From Phaeosaccion multiseriatum (lineage: Eukaryota; Ochrophyta, other classes), in the NCBI GenBank assembly GCA_965112735.1, contig OZ218955.1, forward strand, positions 1,178,001 to 1,242,000: a stretch of DNA of 64,000 nucleotides. The letters are read 5' to 3'. This document shows, piece after piece, positions 35,022-44,723 of the stretch. The position numbers and the translations under genes were made by a program. The notes beneath the pieces are model-generated. The model searched no databases, had not been told where the DNA came from, and worked only from the letters and a program-made list of their open reading frames with translations. Position 1 is the stretch's first letter; each line of letters opens with the position of its first letter.

Positions 35022-36735
35022 TCAGGAGTGCACTCCGCCGGCCAGCACTTGATCGACCGTCATTGCCTTGCGTGGGGGAGCCACCCCCTCCACCGCCTCT
35101 CCCTCCCCCTCCGCCTCATCAAGCGCCTGCTGCTTGGTAGACAGCTGCCCGCAACCGGCATCAATGTCAATACCCCTTCTCACGCGCGGGGTAGCGGGTA
35201 TCCCAGCCTCCTCCAGCACCCGCACAAAGCCATCCATAGCAATGGACTGCGCCGGCCCTCCCCTGTAGCCCTTGGTGGGGTTGAGAGGGATGATATTGAC
35301 GTGACACATGCCTCGCAACGGGGCGAGGAGAGCAACCAGCTCGTTGGCCACGCGAGGAGAGTCATTCTCCCCGTGAATCAGCGCCCACTCGAAGGTCATC
35401 CGTCTCCCCGATTGATCCACATAGGCCTTGCACGCCGTGATGAGCTCTGCCAGCTCGAATCGCTTGTTCACAGGCATGAGCCGACTGCGCTCTCTGTCGT
35501 TGGCGGCGTGTAGGCTGACTGCAAGCTTCACCTGAATGTCCTCCTGGGCCAGTTTGTAGATGCGCGGCACGAGCCCTACGGTGGAGATGGTAATGTGACG
35601 AGCCCCAATGCCCAGCTCCGTGTTGATGCGGCGCACCGCCTGAGTGAGTTCAGTGAGAGAGGGTGTGTTGTTTGAAGTCAAGGTTGGGAGAGGGTAGGGT
35701 CGAGGGGAAGGGAAGGGAAGGGAAGGGGAGGGAGAGAAAGGGATGGGTAAGTCTTGTCCTGTCCTAACACTCTTGTTGGAGCCTCTTGCCCGAAGCGTGA
35801 CGGCATTGATGGAGCGAGGGAGCAAGCAAGTGATGTCTCAGACAATAGTTATTCCGGAATAAATTTCATCCTCACAATAAGGACATCGGCACACCGAAGC
35901 GCACCGCTCCTCACTTCAGTTGAGGGAGCTTGTTTGTCATCAACGACGCCACTCTCTCTCTCTCGTCCTTTTCCCAGTCGACATGCCCTCATTCCTGCCT
36001 GCGCCTCTGCCCCTCCTCCCCTCTGTTAAAGCGTCCTTCTCCTCTGCCTTCCCACAAGACCTTTCGTGACGGATCGACCGATGGTCGAGCAAGCAAGTGA
36101 TGTCTCAGACAATAGTTATTCCGGAATAGCTTTCATCCTCACAACAAGGAGACCGGCACACCGAAGCGCACCGCTCCTCACTTCAGTTGAGGGAGCTTGT
36201 TTGTCATCAACGACGTCACTCTCTCTCTATATTTCGTCAGTCGGTGGCATGCCCCCCATTCCTGCTTACTCCTCTGCTCCTCCTCCATCGCATTGAAGTG
36301 TCCGGCTGCCTGGCCACAAGCAAGGTTTTGCATGCTTCCGTCCCTCGTCCCCCCCCCCCCCTTCCTTTCCTCTCCTCCCACCACGACCCGAGGTGCTATG
36401 ACTGACTGACTGACTGAAGCAGAAGCAGCAGCTTGAGACACTCAAATTGAAACTAGACCACTGAAACAGAAACAGAACCTGAAACTTCCCGTCTGACTGA
36501 CTGACCTTGAGGACGTTGTTGTAGTTGGCCAGGGGCTCGCCCATGCCCATCATTACGATATTGGAGAGGCGCTCCCCCTTTGCCTCGAGCTCCTGCGAGA
36601 AGCGGTAGGCTTGCTCGAAGATCTCCGTGGACGTCAGCTGGCGAGGGAGTGAGAGAGATGGAGGGGAGGGCGTGAGTGAGGAAGTGAGGGAGTGGTGGTG
36701 CCACACTGAGAGTCGGCAAAAGTCGAGCCAGGCAA

Positions 36736-36785
<50 letters not shown>

Positions 36786-38614
36786 GTCACAACAGTTCCA
36801 CACGTGCAGTCAAAGAGCGTCCCTATCCATCCACCGACCCACTGATCCATCCATCCACCGACCCACTGATCCATCCATCCACCCATCCACTACTATTGAC
36901 CACCGCCACAGCCGTCCGTGTGTGTTGTCGTACCTGTCTGACGAAGCCCATCTGTCCTGTGGCACAGAACACACAGCCGAGCGCTGAGGAGAGGCACGAG
37001 AGAACGAGCGAGTAAATGAGAACGAAAGACTGGTGAGAAGCACTGGTATCGTAGCTTTGGCTTCCATCGCAAGGACACCACTGCCACAGTCAGGCACCAT
37101 CACTGCACCAGTCCCAGTCCAGTCCAGCCCACGCTCCACTCACCGCAGCCGGCCTGGCTAGAGATGCAGGCGGTCTTCCTTCCGTCGGCATAGGGCATGA
37201 GCACCGCCTCGATGAGTTGGCCGTCGTGCAGGCGGTAGGCTCGCTGAATCATGAATGGTACGAAACGGAAGTTGTCCCAGTTTCAATTCAAGTCCCACCA
37301 TACACAGAGAGAGAGAGACAAGAGAGGGGCCGGAGGGGGGAGGAGGAGGAAGGGAGACATACAAAAGCAGGTGTACACAACACACAACGGGGACAACAAG
37401 GAAGAGAACAAACGCGGGTAAGAGGTCTGGTCCCTCGTACCCACAGGAGCACAGGAGCACTTTGTCGTGAACCATCAAAGTGAAGGGATCAGAATAAATG
37501 TGTGGCATTAAAAAGGCCTCAGTCCTTCATGTGAAAGGTCTGGTGAGGTGAGTGTAAGCTATCCACGATGGTTCGTTCTAGCAAGCCTCAGATTGAAACA
37601 GAGCAAGGGCTGGGGAGGGCCCTTCCTATGCATGATAGGCTGCATGTGCATGATGTTGTGTAGCTACTACCATGTCGCAGACATGAGTACATGATTGGCT
37701 ACTTCATCTCCTCCCCCGCCCGTCTGCCCTTCTTTCCTCATTGCCCTTCATCTCTACCTCCGTCTGTCTTTCTCTTACCTTACGAGTACCATCCTTGCTG
37801 ACCTGCTCCACGGCCACCTCCAGGGAGCCGATGGAGGCGTGCAGAGCGAGCTTCTCCCGCAGAGCCTTGGGCAAGTTGTTCATGTCATCCCAGCTCATGG
37901 CTCGCCTGGTGCAGTGAGAAGATACGGACGCGAGGAAAGGGAGGGGGGCAATGAATGACCAGGGGAAGGGGGAGGGAGGGGAGGCGTAGGGTACGGTTTG
38001 GGCGGGAGCACAGTGTGTGTGTGTGTATGTGTGTCTGCAGGAGGAGCAGTTTCGAAGTTTGGCACCCCTCCACCCCCCCCCTCGCGGCACTTTCTTCCAT
38101 ATACTTACTTTTCGTAAAGCCACTTGAGGACCTGCTTGACCCTGTACTTCGGCTCTCCCCAGGAGATGATCAGAGCCTCCACATCTTCAGGGCTGAGGTC
38201 GAGGATGTTCACCTTGAACGGCGCATGGGCGTCCTTCGCCCCCCCCTCCTCCCCTGGCTCGTCCTCCTCATCGCTGTCTCCTGCATCAGTAGTCAGCAGC
38301 GTTGCCGCCTCCGAGCTTGTCGCCTCCGCCTCGGAGCTGGTCGAAAAGAGAGACGATGATGGCATCCACCTTCCACCGCTGATGCTGCTCCTGCTGCCGA
38401 CACTACTCCTACTAATCCTATGACTGCTCAGTGTACTGCTGCTGAAGCTCCGAGCCGAGGCCCCACTGTTTGTGGTTGTGGTGGGGGGAGTTCTCACCCT
38501 GGTGGAAGGACGGAGAGAACCCGAGGAAGAGGAGGCTACCAGACCCCTCACCGCGAATGCTCCCACTGTTCTTACGGTGCTGGCCGTGGTCGTGGCCATC
38601 GCCAGCACAAGCAT
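35022..38614 (-). CDS. rlmN: RlmN/Cfr-family radical SAM RNA methyltransferase, probably organellar
   Basis: Six exons on the minus strand: 38614-38109, 37905-37779, 37243-37144, 36983-36934, 36637-36506 and 35639-35022; all phases agree; about 510 residues. Landmarks in order: [50 protein letters not shown] (the CxxxCxxC iron-sulfur motif, plus the conserved cysteine before SSQ), [44 protein letters not shown] and [13 protein letters not shown] (the second catalytic cysteine, methylated in the E. coli enzyme). RlmN makes 2-methyladenosine in 23S rRNA and some tRNAs. The first 95 residues are a Ser/Thr-rich extension after [22 protein letters not shown], which resembles a signal peptide with an AFA-type cleavage motif as used for complex plastids. 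An in-frame ATG at 38869 is possible but less likely. Confidence 0.9.
35794..36331. repeat. Tandem duplication, period about 268 bp, in RlmN intron 5
   Basis: Two copies, beginning near 35794 and 36064 and sharing CGTGACGG then AGCAAGCAAGTGATGTCTCA. The best 145-bp core (35821-35965 and 36088-36232) differs at roughly ten positions. The copies lie inside intron 35640-36505 and do not touch an exon. Confidence 0.85.
36738..36782. repeat. (CA)n microsatellite in RlmN intron 4
   Basis: About 20 CA units on the plus strand within intron 36638-36933. Confidence 0.9.
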
Positions 38615-38993
38615 GTTGCCCGTGCTCGGCCGCTTCCTGCGCAAGGACCCTGGACGGCGGCGAGGCTGCTGGTCCTTCTTGTCCTTCTCCTTTCCCTCCT
38701 GGTGGTGCCCTGCTGCTGGGCCTTTCCCGCCACTCATGCCCACTTCTCTGCTTTTCTTCAGGAGCGTGGGGAAGATGGGCCTGTGGGATGTGGGAGAAGA
38801 AAGAGTTGTTTGTGCGGTTCCGAGGCACCGTCCCATCCCGACTTTCCCTATCGATACGAAAGCCAACAAAAGTCGACCTCTCCAGCCCCCCCCTCTTCGC
38901 CCCGGTAGAACCTAGCCCTCTGGGAGAAAGGACACCCTCTCGCTTCTCTCCCTTCCATCGTCCCTTAGTAGTCTCGTCTCTCTTGTTAGCATC
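38615..38993. promoter_or_regulatory. Divergent interval, RlmN / small TIM
   Basis: 379 bp between divergent starts; part may encode an N-terminal extension of RlmN if the upstream ATG is used. No motif assigned. Confidence 0.35.
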
Positions 38994-39612
38994 ATGTCCT
39001 GGTTCAGGGGCAAGAAGGAGGAGCCGAAGGAGCCGGAGATCAGCTTTGGAGACACCACCGGCTTCGCGGCTGACACCTCCGACTTCTCCACTCCCCAGCC
39101 CGGGCCTCAGCAGACCATGGCCTCGGGAGCAGGATTTCAGGTGGGTATGTCTACGCCAGAGACGTGGGGACGGACATGGAGCGTGGAGGAGGTGTTCTCC
39201 AGCCCCAATGCTCCCTTCGGGGCTAAGAGGACAAGGAGAAAGAATGTTGGCCTGACCTCTGCTACACACCTTGGCTGCCCACCATAAATGCTCCCCTGTG
39301 AAGCGATGGAGAAAGAATGTCTGGCCGTGGCGCGGTAAGGAGACCCGTTCAATCACACACTAACCCCTCCCCTCCCTCTCCTTCCCTTTCCCACCCTTCA
39401 ATCAACTACAGAGGGAGATCATGGCAGTGCAGCAGCAGGCGATGATTCAGCAAATAGTTGGGCAGCTCACCACTGAGGCATTCGAGGCTTGCATGGACAA
39501 GCCCAGTACCAGCCTCAGCAGCCGGGAGCAGGACTGCATTGCCTCTACCGTGCACAAGTGGCTGGACACCTCGGAGTTTGTCATGGGGAGACTGCAAAGG
39601 GGGCAGAAATAA
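38994..39612 (+). CDS. Small TIM chaperone (Tim8-like) lacking the outer cysteine pair
   Basis: Two exons, 38994-39140 and 39412-39612, phase 0; about 115 residues. The C-terminal half (EACMDKPSTSLSSREQDCIA, then KWLDTSEFVMGRL) aligns well with Tim8-type small TIM proteins, the hexameric chaperones of the mitochondrial intermembrane space that escort membrane proteins to TIM22. These normally carry twin CxxxC motifs forming an inner and an outer disulfide. Here only the inner cysteines remain; the first position of motif 1 is Ala and the last position of motif 2 is Thr. The N-terminal 50 residues are a hydrophilic extension (MSWFRGKKEEPKEPEISFGD). Part of the C-terminal coding sequence is duplicated directly after the stop. 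Confidence 0.75.
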
Positions 39613-39695
39613 TAGAAAGGATGCCTGACGAGTGCGGGAATACTGTGGGGAGACTGCAGAGGGGCAGAAATAGAATGGATGACTGATGAGTGTGA
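39583..39695 (+). repeat. Tandem duplication spanning the small TIM stop codon
   Basis: The phrase GGGGAGACTGCAAAGGGGGC, with its continuation through the stop, recurs about 62 bp later as GGGGAGACTGCAGAGGGGC, followed in both copies by AGAAAT, GGATG, CTGA and GAGTG. Confidence 0.8.
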
Positions 39696-40184
39696 GTTGT
39701 TTGGCGGGTGGCAGTGGCGACTTCGGCGGCCTGCAACTGGGAGAACTGAAGGGGAGGGGGGGGGGGGGAGAGGCGATGTATAGAAAGTAGCGGCGGGCGA
39801 TCTCCTTCGACAAGGAAGGGAGAAATGGCCGGACGCGTGGGGGGGCTTTAGTTATAAGCAGCACAAGCGGAACCAATTCAGGAGACTTCAGAGGGGTGCC
39901 GCAGCACGACCCGACACAACTAATGAAAAGAGGATTTTCGTGAATACATTCCATTCTTCCTTGATTTAGGTTAGAGAATGGCTCAGATGACACACTCACC
40001 CGCGGGGGCGGCAGAGGCTCCACCTTTCCTTCCCTCCCTCTCACGCATTCCAAGAGAAATGCTTGGGTGCCCTTGCCTTCCCTTCTCCATACCCGCCCTC
40101 TTCTCTGCGATCGAGCAGTGTATTGCCGATCAGTCGCGCTGTGTAGAGAGCGCGCCCGCAGCCGCTCTTCTGTAGGGGGAAAGG

Positions 40185-40230
<46 letters not shown>

Positions 40231-41296
40231 CTCTCTCTCTCTCTCTCCAGCGCTTTGACGCTACTCGTCGTCTCTCATTCTCGTAGCTGTTGCTGGTCAC
40301 CAATCTATCATCTAATCGCTGGAGCTCACAACGGCCCCCCACAACCCCCCCCCCCACACCTGACCACAAGGCCCAGCCCCAGTCCTCAGCACCCACCGGC
40401 CGCCCATCGGATGTCAATGAATGGCACCAGACGGCGATGCAGCACACTGCTCCATACCGAACAGCTCTGGTGGTGCGTCCCCGAAAACCCCCCGAACCAG
40501 AGGCCTGTGGCCCTTCCGCCGCAAGTTGTCACAGCCCGTGTCAGGTTGAAGTGACCAACCTATATGCTTCGGTTCTCTCCCTTTGAGAGAGAGAGAATTC
40601 TTTCTCATTCAGAATAAGCCTCTTCTCTGCTCACAGTCAGAGTCCACAGCGAGCTTTGGCAGTGATGAGAGGCCTGCTGGTCTGGTGCTGGAACTGCTGC
40701 ACCTGCACGTCTCGTCACGATTCCGCTGGTACAGACATGCCAAAGAGAGAAGGACGAAGAAGGGGAAGGAAGAGAAGACTCCACCCCCTTGGTGCAACTC
40801 CCAAGCGTGACCACGAGGACGCTGAACTTCATGCTCAGGTCAACACCCTTCTGATGGTCATTCGTGCCACAGGGTAGAGACAAGAGCTTTTGTCGTCCAA
40901 AGAGAGGTCCTGTCCGTGCTGCTCTGCTCTCAAAGGGGCGGCACATGCGCCCCCCAGAAGAAGGCACGACGACCAAAGGCACACACACCAGCAAAGCCAT
41001 CGGCAAAGCAACAGCAGGAGTACGGATGGCCAACGGACAGCGCCAGCTGTGGCGGAGCCAAGCTCAAGAGCGGCGCGGCGTGGACACTGTCCTTCCCTCG
41101 GGTCACTTCTGCCCGCCCGCCCCACCCTCCCTCCATTCCTCCCCTCCTCCAAGCCGATGGTGTTAGGGACAATAGTCTCAGCTCATTACCCATGGAGAGC
41201 CCCCCTCTCTATCCACCCTTGCCCTCCCTCCAGCCAGAGACAGACAGAGAGAGAGAGAGAGAGAGAAAGCTGTGACTCGAGAGTCCAACAAACTGG
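39613..41296. other. Long convergent intergenic interval
   Basis: 1.68 kb between the small TIM and SPEF1 stops. Contains a (TC)n microsatellite at about 40189-40250 and a (GA)n run near 41247-41268. Frames at 40580-41170 contain short basic segments but no recognisable domain, start context or splice pattern, so no gene is called. Confidence 0.45.
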
Positions 41297-42516
41297 TCAG
41301 TGTCGGCTGCTCCGGCTGCCGCTGATGCTGCTGCTGCCAGGGTGCTGATGGGAATGGGCGTGTGGCTGAGGGGGCTGAGGCTGAGGCTGCTGCTGGAGGT
41401 GGTCCTGGTCCTGGCCCTGCTGCTGCTGCTGCAAGGCGTCGTACATTTTGGCGATTTTCCCATCCTTAATCTTGCAGAGCTGTTCCAGCTTGCTAATCTT
41501 CATCTCCAGAATATCAACCGTTTCCCGCAGCTCGCCGATGGTGGCGTCCTTCTCTCGCATCACCTCGTCCATGCTGTTGCTGTTGCCGTTGCCATTGCCG
41601 GTGCTGTAGCTGCTACTGCTGCTCCCATGATGTCTACTCATGGTCTCCTCCATACTACCAGCCATGCTCCTCCCGTGGTGCTCATACTGGCTTGGCCCAC
41701 CCCCTTCTGCGTACTGGTCGTGGTGCCCGCCCCCTCCTGGGCTCGGTCCACCCTCCCAACTTGCAATTCCTGCCCCACTTCTGACTCCTCCTCCAGCCTC
41801 CCTACCCATGGTGGAGCCTCCGCCGTGCAGCGGTGCTGCTGGGGTTCCTGCTCCTGTGGCCCCACCACGAGCACTCCAAGCAGGTGATGGCGCCCCGACT
41901 CTGCTGCCCACAGGCGTCGGCCCTCCTCCTCCTCCTCCTCCTCCTCCTCCTCCTCCTCCTTCCCGTGCTCCCCCTCCTCTTCCACCAGCCGTGCCCCCCA
42001 TCTCCTGCTGCTGCCTCGCTCGCGCTTTGGCCCTGTACTTGGCCATCTTGAACTGGAGGCCGTACAGCACTCGCTCAATCGTGCCAGGCTTGCAGGCCAC
42101 CAAGTCGTCAATATCAGCCTTGTCCAGCGCGAAGCCCAGCTTTCGAAGCACCTGTGAGAGGGGGGAATCAAGGAGCGCAGCATACATCGTGAGACGCTGG
42201 AAAATCTTCCATGTTCTCCATGCCTCCCTTCCCTACAGTCTGGGCCCCCTTTCCCAGTTGCTTAGCCCCTTTTGCTCACCCACTCCCTCCTCACCTTCTC
42301 TTGCAGCGTGCTCCAGTTGTACACCTTCTGCTGCATGGAGTTGGCCGGGCCGTAGTTGTGCACGTCCACTAGCCTAGGGAAGTAGTGCGCAATCACCTCC
42401 GCCACCAGCACGCCGTCGCTAAAGTCTCTGGAGATATGGCGCTTGGGCCGAGAGAGAGGTACCTCATCGATCCACGCGTAGAGCTTTTGCAAGTCGTCGT
42501 CGCTGAGAGGCGTCAT
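41297..42516 (-). CDS. SPEF1: SPEF1/CLAMP calponin-homology protein of motile flagella
   Basis: Two exons on the minus strand, 42516-42295 and 42151-41297, phase 0; about 358 residues. Residues 1-105 form the SPEF1-type CH domain: LYAWIDEVPLSRPKRHISRD, FSDGVLVAEVIAHYFPRLVD, HNYGPANSMQQKVYNW, VLRKLGFALDKADID. A long Gly/Pro/Ser-rich linker follows, including polyGly. The C-terminal coiled coil (LRETVDILEMKISKLEQL, then KIKDGKIAKM) matches the SPEF1 C-terminal helix. SPEF1 binds and bundles microtubules in the central apparatus and at axoneme tips. Its presence is the clearest sign of a flagellated life stage. An ATG farther upstream, in frame, is less likely because the CH domain begins right at this Met. 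Confidence 0.9.
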
Positions 42517-42761
42517 GCTTCCTGCCTCTTTGGTCCCCTTTTTCTGTCGTTGGCGGCTGGTTTTCACGTAAGCCAACAATAACGGTTTCAATTTTGGGCT
42601 TGGGTCAGAATGGGTACATTGTAGAGAGGACAGTAAGAGCAAAGCCGAAGTAAGATGAGCACTATCGAAAGGCCGTCCTGAAACGTGGAGGACGACGAAG
42701 ATCCAAGGCGAGGAGGAAAAGAGGGCTCAAGGGGGGAGGGGGGGCGGTATTCGAGAAAAAG
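42517..42761. promoter_or_regulatory. Bidirectional promoter interval, SPEF1 / actin-fold copy B
   Basis: 245 bp between divergent ATGs, with purine-rich sequence near the copy B start. Shared regulation is possible; no motif assigned. Confidence 0.4.
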
Positions 42762-44691
42762 ATGGCGTCGATCATGACAAGCGGGGGCTACTCTGCTCTG
42801 CTCGAATCCAGCACCACCAACCCCTCTAGCAGTCCTGGTAGCAGGAGCCACTCCCCCTCTCGCCACTACCTCCATTCTATCCGAGGTAAAGGTGCGGAAA
42901 ACAGGAGTCTCAGCCCCGTGGCCCGTGAACGTACAGGAGGTAATGATCGCGGACGGAGAAGCACCAGCACGCCCCCCGGGCGGAATCCGCAGTCTCTAGC
43001 CGGATCCGGTCGACATATGCAGTCGCCTCGCAGTAGAGGGAGGCGCCGGGGTGGAAACATTGACGTGAAGGCCACCGACGTGCTCGACATATTCGGCGGT
43101 ATCTGCCACTTAGTCGAGGGGGTGGTGAGTTACGGGGAGGTGCAGGCACTGGCTCCGGGGGACAGTGATCCCGCCTTGGAGGCACTACTTGGGGGGTTTC
43201 GAGACACTCGGCGGCTACAGGCACAGGCGGCGCACATGCGACACGCGCTAGACACGGACGAGCACATCATCGCGCAACGAGATGCGAAGATTCGAGAGCT
43301 GGAGGAGGACCTGGCGTCTCTACGCGATCTCAAGCTCCGTGAGATGGGCACACCGACGGAAGCTAACCTTGCCAGCGTAGAGTGGAGGGTGGCCTTCACC
43401 ACCAGCACCAAGGCGGAGTTGGTGGAGAGCATGCTAGAGAGCAGGCGGAGTCTCTTGGAGAACAAGAAACAAGCCAAGGCAGTCCAAGAGGAGGAGAGAG
43501 CCATCGCAGCCGCGTGTCTAGCGCAAGTACAGGAGCAGATGGCCGAGCGGGACCAGAGATATGCAGAGGCGGAGGCAGAGGCGGAGACGCAGCGCGAGGC
43601 AGCCGAGGTGGAGTGTAAGGCAGCCCAGCAGGAGGCCAAGAGCAAGGCCCGCGACGCGGAGGTGTCCGAGGCGGAGTTGATGCGTTTGAAAGGACAACTC
43701 ATGCAGATTGAGCCCCTACAGGAGGAGGTGGCATTGAAAGAGCGAAGTCTGCGACAGAAGGAGGGGGAGCTGCAGGCTCTAGCGGGAAGGATCACCGCCA
43801 ACTCGCAGCTGCGGGAGGAGCTTCATCAAGTGGAGGAGAGGGAGGAGCAATTGACGCTGGCGTGTCACGCGCTGCATGACGACTTGGCAGTGGAGAGGGA
43901 GAAGGTCAAGAAGCTGGAGCAAGAGTCGCAAGAGGCAAAGGAGGCGAGTGCAGGTGCAGTAAGCGCGGACGAGCATGCTGCTGCAGTTGCTGCGGCAGTT
44001 GCGGCGGCGGAGGCGGCACAAGTGGCTGCTGTGGCGGAGGCCAAGGCAATGCAGGAGAAGGCCGAGGCGGAGAGAGACGCCGCCCTCTTGGCTAGCGCTG
44101 CGGCTGCTGGTGCTACGGTTGGTACTCCCACGGAGACCGAGGGTGGGCCCAAGGGTGTGACCGAGGGTGGCAGTGGTGGTGAGAGCGGTGACACGGAGGT
44201 CGAGTGGGAGGAAGAGAGGAGGAATACCATTTGTGAGTTGGAGGAAGCGAGGAAAGCGATTTGTGAGCTGCGGGCCGTGGTGGCAGCGAAGGATGAGAAG
44301 CTCAAGGACAAAGATGCTCAGTTGGATGAGCTCGTACTGATGGTAGGCATGAGCAGGAGCAAGCGCAGGGACTCCGACTTCGGGCAGGAGTTGGTGATAC
44401 AGGAGGAGGAGCAGGACCAAAAAGGGGAGGGGAAGAGAGAGGAGGTGGAGTATGGGGAAGAGCATGGGGAGAAGGAGGATGGGGAAGAGGACAGGGAGGG
44501 GCGAGATTGGGGGGGGGAGGAGGGTGGGGAGGAGGAAGGCGGAGAGTGTGACGATGCTCTCACTGCCGCGGCGGAAGCGGTCCTCGCGTCGTCAGAGGAT
44601 CAGAGGGCAGAGCCTCTGTCGACCATCAACGAGGAAGAGGACGACATTGAAGTTTCTCCTGCCTTGTTCAGAGATCAAGAAGATGATGATG

Positions 44692-44723
<32 letters not shown>

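Noticed and set aside
40580-41170. Possible small gene between the small TIM and SPEF1 genes
   Set aside because: Several basic short frames exist on both strands, but no start context, splice junction or domain could be made consistent.
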